A stretch of 7,645 bases of DNA, from the NCBI GenBank assembly GCA_001784535.1, contig MFRJ01000038.1, positions 1-7,645 of the forward strand, given 5' to 3'. Made by a program: the position numbers and the translations under genes. Numbering within the stretch: position 1 is the stretch's first letter; each line of letters begins with the position of its first letter. The notes under the pieces are model-generated. The model saw only the letters and a list, made by a program, of their open reading frames with translations. It did no database searches and had not been told where the DNA came from. Below, in pieces: positions 3,571 to 7,645 of the stretch. The DNA comes from Candidatus Melainabacteria bacterium GWA2_34_9. GTDB taxonomy: Bacteria > Cyanobacteriota > Vampirovibrionia > Gastranaerophilales > UBA9971.

Positions 3571-6441
3571 ATGCAAATAACAAATAAATTAATAAATATA
3601 CAAAAATCAAATCCGGTAAATTTTAATAATTCCGTAGAAAAAAAGAATAATTCACCTGTTATTAATAATACAAATCTGGCTGATTCCCGTTTATCTTTTA
3701 TGGGTGAAACCACAAATGCTGCTTTAAAAGCTATAGCTTTTTCCGCAAAACCTGAAGGGTATAAAAAAATCGGCAAATTTCAGGTTCCTTTTTATAATGA
3801 CGGACATGTATACGAATTAAACAACGGACAAAAAGTTATTATAATTCCTAAACCCGGACCTGTTACTATCAATACATATGTAAAAGTAGGTTCTATGAAT
3901 GAACCGGAAGATATTGGCGGAATAAGTCATTACATAGAGCACAGCCTTTTTAACGGTTCAAAAAAACTGAAGCCCGGTCAGTTCATGCAAGACATTGAAA
4001 AAATAGGGGCTGATCTCAATGCATTTACAAGTTTTAACAAGACTGCCTATTTCGTATCAACTTCCAGTACAGATAAACAAACTCTGGACAAAATTGTTGA
4101 TATGCATGCTGACATGATTCAGCATCCAACTTTTACACCTGAACAGATTGAAAAAGAAAAACATATAGTCATCTCAGAAATAAAAAGAGCAAAGGACAAC
4201 CCCTATAGTAAAGCTTTTGAAAAATTAATTAATAATTTATTTAGCATTGACTCTTCTTTAGAAGGCGGATTGACTCTGGGAAGTTCAAAAAACATTGAGA
4301 ACTTAACAAGCAAGAAAGTTTTTGATTATCACAACAAATGGTACACTCCTGACAATATGACTACAGTTATAGTTGGAGATGTTAATCCTCATCAGGCTAT
4401 AAAACTAGTCGGCAAATATTTTGATAAACCTGCTAATAAAGTTGACGATAAAAATAAATTTTATAGAAGCCTTGTTCCAATACAAAAAACTGTAAAAGAA
4501 GAGATAACAGATTCGCAGTTAAATGCTACTCAAGTAGTGATGGGTTTTGCCGGCCCACAACATGGCGATATAAAAGAATCATTGACAGCGGACGCTTTAA
4601 TAACATTTTTATCAGGATACAGAGGCACAAAACTTAATAAAGCTCTTAAACCTTTGAATACTGAACCCAGTGTTGATGTTACTACCGTAAGTCCACGATT
4701 AAGTGACCTTCAAATGGTTTATATATGGACAACCTTTCAGCCCGGTGAAGAAGAAAAAGGTCTTGAAATAATTAAGCAAGGTATAAAAGATACTATTGAA
4801 ACTCCTCCTTCCGAAAAAGAAATGGAGATTATTAAAAACAAACTAACTGATAATCTAAACAGAATTAGTGAATTTTCAGAAAAAATCACTAATATGGCTG
4901 GCGAAGCACAGGTTGAGCACGGAAGCTTGAGCCATTATGCAGACAGCTTAAAAATAATTAACAGTCTTACTCCTCAAGATGTACAAAATGCAGCAAAAAA
5001 ATATCTTGATATGGATAAAGCTTCTATTATAATTGCTCGTCCTGAAACAGAATCTGTTGAAGAAATAGAAAAATCAAATGTAATTAGTTTTACAGGTCAA
5101 ATTAAAGGAAATTCTCTTGGAACTACAACAGAACATGATCTTTCAAATAATGTTCATTTAATACTCAATGACAATCCTAACGCAATTAGATCCAGCGCTG
5201 TTATAGCTTTTGCTGTTGACAATATACCTGAATCAAAACCAGGCGTTATTAAAATTCTTGAAAGCATGATGACAAAAGGAACTAAAAAACACAGTGAAGA
5301 TGAAATGAATGACGTTCTCGATGTCAATTGCTTAAATCTGGGACCATCAATAGGAAACAGCTCTATCAATGTTGAAGTCGATTGTATGGACAAAAAATTG
5401 CCTTTAGCTCTTGATGTTGCAAAAGAAATTCTTTTGAGTCCATCATTTACAGAAGAAAAGTTTGACGAGGCAAAAGCAGAAATCAAGCTCGGTCTTTTAA
5501 GTGGACAGAAGAGCGCTTCCAATAGAGCAGTTGAAACACTATTTAGCGATCATCCAAACAAAAACACCGATAGATCCGTTTTAGAAAACATTGACAATGT
5601 TACATTAAACGATGTAAAAGATTTTTATAATCAAATTATGGAAAACGCAAAAGCTACTGCTGTAGTTACTACAGGACAATTAAGCAAAGATTCGGGCGAA
5701 TTTAAAAAGCAAGTTATTAATTCTCTTGAACAGGATATTCCAACAGTACAGAAATACGGATTTGTTGATAACGAAAAAAGCGCACCTCTAAATAGCAACA
5801 AAGTAGTTATTGAAGCTGACGACAGAAATCAGGCTCATATTGTCCAAATGTTTAAAATAAAAGAAACCGGTGATATTAAAGATATTGCAGCTCTTCGCTT
5901 ACTACATACAATTTTGGGCGGCGGAATGAGCTCACGTATGTTTATGGATTTAAGAGAGAAGCAAGGCTTGGCTTATGAAGTCGGCTCCGGATACAAAACA
6001 AATAATAAAATGGGACGTTTTGTTTTAGCCATTAAAACAACTACAAGAGATGAAGAAGACGGACAAGTTGTACCCAAATATGAAAATCTTCAAAAATCAC
6101 TTGACGGATTTAAAAAGCATATAAATTTATTAATTGATGAAAAAGTCTCAGAAGAAGAAATAAATGGCGCCAAAAAATCCCTAAAAGATTCTTTTAACTC
6201 TCAAACAGAATCATCTGCCCAAAAGACAGGTTTAATCGACGTCGGCTTTAATTCAAAATATGGCGCTGATTATGCCGCAAAATATTTAAAAGCTGTAGAT
6301 GAAGCCACTCCTGAAGATCTTCAAAGAGTTGCAAAAATGTATTTAACAAAACCTTCGGTGATTTCTGTATTAGCAAGCCGAGATACACTTGATAATTCAA
6401 AAGATTACCTCAAATCTTTTGGAGAATTAAAAGAATATTAA
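3571..6441 (+). CDS. Double-length M16 family zinc metallopeptidase
   Basis: The 956-residue protein contains two M16 halves, each with two domains, as in pitrilysin-like enzymes that cleave unfolded peptides. The first half (about 80-480) carries the inverted zinc motif HYIEH, with H120 and H124 as zinc ligands and E123 as catalytic base. The distal zinc ligand is E203, and E196 matches the accompanying glutamate. The second half (about 520-950) has lost the motif (K561, E564, S565 in place of HxxEH; the distal Glu is replaced by Gly). It instead keeps the substrate-binding Arg/Tyr pair, R795 and Y802, within SSRMFMDLREKQGLAYEV. The matching site in the first half is degenerate. One active site built from both halves is therefore expected. 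There is no signal peptide. Residues 1-65 are Asn/Ser rich and probably disordered. The start at 3571 is chosen for its AGGAG site. The gene is monocistronic, ending in a hairpin. Confidence 0.92.
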   Translation: MQITNKLINIQKSNPVNFNNSVEKKNNSPVINNTNLADSRLSFMGETTNAALKAIAFSAKPEGYKKIGKFQVPFYNDGHVYELNNGQKVIIIPKPGPVTINTYVKVGSMNEPEDIGGISHYIEHSLFNGSKKLKPGQFMQDIEKIGADLNAFTSFNKTAYFVSTSSTDKQTLDKIVDMHADMIQHPTFTPEQIEKEKHIVISEIKRAKDNPYSKAFEKLINNLFSIDSSLEGGLTLGSSKNIENLTSKKVFDYHNKWYTPDNMTTVIVGDVNPHQAIKLVGKYFDKPANKVDDKNKFYRSLVPIQKTVKEEITDSQLNATQVVMGFAGPQHGDIKESLTADALITFLSGYRGTKLNKALKPLNTEPSVDVTTVSPRLSDLQMVYIWTTFQPGEEEKGLEIIKQGIKDTIETPPSEKEMEIIKNKLTDNLNRISEFSEKITNMAGEAQVEHGSLSHYADSLKIINSLTPQDVQNAAKKYLDMDKASIIIARPETESVEEIEKSNVISFTGQIKGNSLGTTTEHDLSNNVHLILNDNPNAIRSSAVIAFAVDNIPESKPGVIKILESMMTKGTKKHSEDEMNDVLDVNCLNLGPSIGNSSINVEVDCMDKKLPLALDVAKEILLSPSFTEEKFDEAKAEIKLGLLSGQKSASNRAVETLFSDHPNKNTDRSVLENIDNVTLNDVKDFYNQIMENAKATAVVTTGQLSKDSGEFKKQVINSLEQDIPTVQKYGFVDNEKSAPLNSNKVVIEADDRNQAHIVQMFKIKETGDIKDIAALRLLHTILGGGMSSRMFMDLREKQGLAYEVGSGYKTNNKMGRFVLAIKTTTRDEEDGQVVPKYENLQKSLDGFKKHINLLIDEKVSEEEINGAKKSLKDSFNSQTESSAQKTGLIDVGFNSKYGADYAAKYLKAVDEATPEDLQRVAKMYLTKPSVISVLASRDTLDNSKDYLKSFGELKEY

Positions 6442-6468
6442 AAATACAAAAACAAAACCGGATATTTA

Positions 6469-6499
6469 AAGACAGAGAACATTTATTTTTCTCTGTCTT
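6469..6499 (+). terminator. Hairpin after the M16 gene, probable terminator
   Basis: A perfect 11-pair stem joins AAGACAGAGAA (6469-6479) to TTCTCTGTCTT (6489-6499) around a 9-base loop, 27 bases after the stop codon. It is followed by TTATCTAAT-type sequence, not a long T run, so it may be a weak terminator or an mRNA 3' stabilising stem. Its position and symmetry make it the end of the M16 transcript. Confidence 0.6.
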
Positions 6500-6512
6500 A
6501 TCTAATATACAG

Positions 6513-6529
6513 TCAAATACGGTATTTGA
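6513..6529. promoter_or_regulatory. 17-base perfect palindrome, candidate operator
   Basis: TCAAATAC, G, GTATTTGA is an exact 8-base inverted repeat around a single central base. It stands 13 bases after the terminator-like hairpin and 129 bases before the sigma factor start. A TATATT hexamer (6539-6544) begins 9 bases to its right and could be a -10 box, which would put the palindrome across the promoter spacer or -35 region. That layout suits a repressor or activator dimer site. It has no G/C-rich stem and no T run, so it is not a second terminator. The regulator is unknown. Confidence 0.5.
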
Positions 6530-6538
6530 ATGATGCTT

Positions 6539-6544
6539 TATATT
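6539..6544 (+). promoter_or_regulatory. Weak -10 candidate for the sigma factor gene
   Basis: TATATT differs from the TATAAT consensus by one base. No good -35 box lies 16-18 bases upstream, where the palindrome sits instead, so an activator-dependent promoter is possible. The leader to the ATG would be roughly 110 bases. Confidence 0.3.
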
Positions 6545-6658
6545 CCCAGCTGAATACAATTAAATAAGGGTTTGAATTTAAAAATTAAGTAGTGAAGTTC
6601 AAATTTAATAGAATTCGGGAAGTTTAAAAATAGTTATCGGGCTAGGAAAATTATTTAA

Positions 6659-7492
6659 ATGGATAATACATCGGGTTTTAATTTTGGTATAGATAAAAAC
6701 AAAACTAAAAAGCTCTCTGATGCTGATATAGATAAAGTCTGGGCGCAATTTGTCCTAGACAAAACCAGCAAAGAAATCAGGGACAGATTGATTATACAGT
6801 ATATTTATCTGATTAAGTATGTGGTCGGACGTTTAAGGATAAGCTTGCCAAATACCATATCGACAGAAGACATCGCAGGATATGGAGTGGAAGGACTTAT
6901 TGACGCTATAGAAAAATTCAGCCCTGCAAGAGGTGTAAGATTTGAAACTTATGCTCTTTTGAGAATAAGAGGGGCTATAATCGACAGAATCAGAAGTCTT
7001 GACTGGGTTCCCAGAGGAGCTCAAAAAAGATTCAAAAGCATTAATAAAGCGATTGCTGCGCTACAGGGAAAACTTGGAAGACAACCAAGTACAGAAGAAA
7101 TAGCAAAAGAACTTGAATTGCCAAAAGAAAAAATTGAAGCTTCAATGGCTGAAATGGAAAGTACCTCTATGATTTCCATTTATGACAGAAAAGATTCTTC
7201 CGGCGAAGGTGTGGAAATTATTGACACTATTCAAGATAAAAATGCTGATGATCCTTTAGCAATGTTAGAAAACAGGGATGTAAAAAACGAACTTTCAAGA
7301 GCGCTTGGGAATCTTCCCGAGAGAGAAAGAATGATACTTGCTCTTTATTATCATGAGAACATGACTTTAAAAGAAATCGGAACCACATTAAATATTTCAG
7401 AATCAAGAGTTTGTCAGCTTCATGCTCAAGCTATTATGAAACTTAGAAAATTATTAAGTTCACGTGACACTAATGTAAGAAGTAAAGTTTAA
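6659..7492 (+). CDS. RNA polymerase sigma factor, FliA/WhiG (sigma-28) type
   Basis: The 277-residue protein is a group 3 sigma factor lacking region 1.1. Region 2 spans about 41-118 and includes RDRLIIQYIYLIKYVVGRL (41-59), the GLIDAIEKF stretch (79-87) and FETYALLRIRGAIIDRIR (95-112), with LDWVPR (114-119) at its end. This pattern is diagnostic of FliA, SigD and WhiG. Region 3 covers about 120-200 (LGRQPSTEEIAKEL, 139-152). Region 4 covers about 205-265, with the helix-turn-helix MTLKEIGTTLNISESRVCQL (235-254) that reads the -35 element. It directs polymerase to a specialised regulon: flagella and chemotaxis in FliA/SigD species, development in WhiG species. No flagellar gene is in view, so the regulon is unknown. 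The ATG has a modest AGGA site (6644-6647) 11 bases upstream. Asp/Asn/Lys-rich residues 1-20 are probably disordered. The next gene starts 4 bases after the stop. Confidence 0.9.
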   Translation: MDNTSGFNFGIDKNKTKKLSDADIDKVWAQFVLDKTSKEIRDRLIIQYIYLIKYVVGRLRISLPNTISTEDIAGYGVEGLIDAIEKFSPARGVRFETYALLRIRGAIIDRIRSLDWVPRGAQKRFKSINKAIAALQGKLGRQPSTEEIAKELELPKEKIEASMAEMESTSMISIYDRKDSSGEGVEIIDTIQDKNADDPLAMLENRDVKNELSRALGNLPERERMILALYYHENMTLKEIGTTLNISESRVCQLHAQAIMKLRKLLSSRDTNVRSKV

Positions 7493-7496
7493 ATTT

Positions 7497-7645
7497 ATGT
7501 CAGTAGAAAATGTTAAATTAGCTTATGGTATAGCATATTCTTCCAGCTCAAAAGGATATCTGGGAGCAATTTTAATTACGGATTATAAAGGTTTTCCTTT
7601 GGAATTCAGATATACAGACCCGATAGTTCCTACCAAAATTCAGCA
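7497..7645 (+). CDS. N-terminus of an unrecognised protein (partial, cut by window end)
   Basis: An open frame of 49 codons plus 2 bases starts at ATG 7497-7499, only 4 bases after the sigma factor stop, and runs off the window. There is no clear Shine-Dalgarno sequence, so translation is probably coupled to the sigma gene by re-initiation. The product begins MSVENVKLAYGIAYSSSS. It then has a strand-rich segment YLGAILITDYKGFPLEFRYT (21-40), followed by DPIVPTKIQ (41-49). The pattern T-D-x-x-G-x-P-L-E-F-R-x-T followed by PTK recalls, from memory only, conserved hypothetical proteins of unknown role. I cannot name it. Tight linkage to a specialised sigma factor makes a regulator of that sigma factor or a member of the same pathway plausible, but an anti-sigma role is not shown by the sequence. 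Confidence 0.7.
   Translation, partial: MSVENVKLAYGIAYSSSSKGYLGAILITDYKGFPLEFRYTDPIVPTKIQ

Noticed and set aside
5154..5522. Leftward open frame of 122 codons inside the M16 gene
   Set aside because: It is an antisense shadow of conserved M16 coding sequence without a ribosome site. The leftward frames at 3564-3776 and 6833-7024 are rejected for the same reason.

Overview
The window is AT-rich, dense and made of ordinary bacterial genes on both strands. Several traits point to the cyanobacterial phylum, most likely a non-photosynthetic gut-type lineage (Vampirovibrionia/Melainabacteria, Gastranaerophilales-like). NusB is the long, roughly 220-residue cyanobacterial form. It is followed by what looks like the start of ftsY, an order I recall from cyanobacteria. 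The window also holds a FliA/WhiG-type sigma factor, and nothing in it is photosynthetic. This placement is an inference from gene content and is not proven.

Layout from left to right: (1) a leftward nusB gene and the first 44 codons of a probable ftsY; (2) a 251-base divergent promoter region with an extended -10 element reading right; (3) a small unrecognised rightward gene of 112 codons; (4) a compact leftward three-gene operon that meets the small gene tail to tail with a 1-base gap. In transcription order the operon encodes a GNAT/FemAB-like acyltransferase and two four-helix SMR/ArnE-ArnF-like membrane proteins. (5) A gene-poor stretch of about 300 bases holds a helically phased ATTAA array. 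(6) A rightward gene encodes a 956-residue double M16 metallopeptidase, followed by a terminator-like hairpin. (7) A spacer contains a perfect 8-1-8 palindrome. (8) A FliA/WhiG-type sigma factor gene is tightly followed by a gene cut off by the window end.

nusB and ftsY belong to core transcription and protein targeting. The acyltransferase plus SMR pair looks like one functional unit, plausibly modifying a lipid-linked or envelope substrate and moving it across the membrane. The peptidase combines a zinc-binding half and an Arg/Tyr substrate-binding half in one chain, and it has no recognisable signal peptide. The sigma factor and the unknown gene behind it are probably co-translated. Four genes start at GTG or TTG codons with good ribosome binding sites.

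I see no rRNA, tRNA, CRISPR array, insertion sequence or phage gene. The candidates for new biology are the acyltransferase/SMR operon, the N-terminal and linker segments of the M16 protein, the phased repeat array, the 17-base palindrome, and the small gene at 1082-1420.
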